This document shows, piece by piece, positions 35,405 through 35,423 of a DNA stretch of 35,423 nt. The notes beneath the pieces were generated by a model, which did not search any database, had not been told where the DNA came from, and saw only the letters and a list, made by a program, of their open reading frames with translations. Every line of letters begins with the position of its first letter. Within the stretch, counting starts at the first letter, position 1. A program made the translations under genes and the position numbers. Origin of the DNA: Nitrosomonas sp. Its GTDB lineage: Bacteria; Pseudomonadota; Gammaproteobacteria; Burkholderiales; Nitrosomonadaceae. The DNA is taken from NCBI GenBank assembly GCA_008015565.1, contig SSFV01000021.1:1-35423 (forward strand), in the 5' to 3' direction.

Positions 35405-35423
35405 TCAGGTATAGAAACTTTGC
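35405..35423 (-). CDS. fliP: FliP, last five residues (partial)
   Basis: The minus strand at the right edge reads QSFYT followed by TGA (35405-35407). FliP proteins end in a very similar LxQSFY plus one residue, and fliP is the expected gene before fliQ. The rest lies outside the window. Confidence 0.65.

Noticed and set aside
1..35423. CRISPR arrays, tRNA or rRNA genes, phage or toxin-antitoxin modules
   Set aside because: Looked for by eye on both strands. No direct-repeat/spacer pattern, tRNA-like cloverleaf, rRNA core or complete toxin-antitoxin pair was recognised. A tRNA search program would be needed to exclude tRNAs fully.

Overview
The window looks like chromosome from a low-GC betaproteobacterium. 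An ammonia oxidiser of the Nitrosomonas type is my best guess. That rests on the fur / bamE-dapB order, the malate dehydrogenase type, the periplasmic copper and cytochrome c genes, and a flagellar fliPQR block. It is inference from gene content; there is no rRNA or ammonia-oxidation gene here to confirm it.

Layout. Positions 1-3070 are an insertion-sequence graveyard: the tail of an IS1182-like transposase, a nearly complete IS21-type element (256-2669) with a frameshifted istB, and the 3' remnant of an IS481-type transposase. Positions 3210-8534 (minus strand) form a tightly packed, overlapping operon for a surface glycan or glycolipid: flippase-like membrane protein, WecB epimerase, polysaccharide deacetylase, family 2 glycosyltransferase and FAD oxidoreductase. 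The glycosyltransferase carries an in-frame TGA near its start.

Positions 9009-23328 are mostly housekeeping: hemJ, an M32 carboxypeptidase, a PBP7-like endopeptidase, a PlsC-like acyltransferase, apaH-dapB-bamE opposite fur, a lytic transglycosylase, mdh, two small membrane proteins, ttcA, a copper-linked trio (cupredoxin, DUF411 protein, cytochrome c lipoprotein) and cca. Positions 23904-26603 hold an outer-membrane porin followed by a sulfate-type binding protein without its ABC transporter. Positions 26639-31506 (minus) hold an exporter-type ABC protein, class I fructose-bisphosphate aldolase and lolD-lolC.

The right end (32194-35423, minus) is the end of a flagellar export operon (fliP tail, fliQ, fliR). 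It is followed by the most unusual gene of the window: a 614-residue protein made almost wholly of 39 consecutive 14-residue repeats with no insertion or deletion between them, predicting one unbroken rod about 80 nm long. The 687-base gap beyond it holds two perfect consensus DnaA boxes facing each other.

Other structure outside genes includes a perfect 10-bp inverted repeat touching the hemJ start codon and a perfect 11-bp inverted repeat upstream of the acyltransferase gene. No rRNA, tRNA or CRISPR array was seen.
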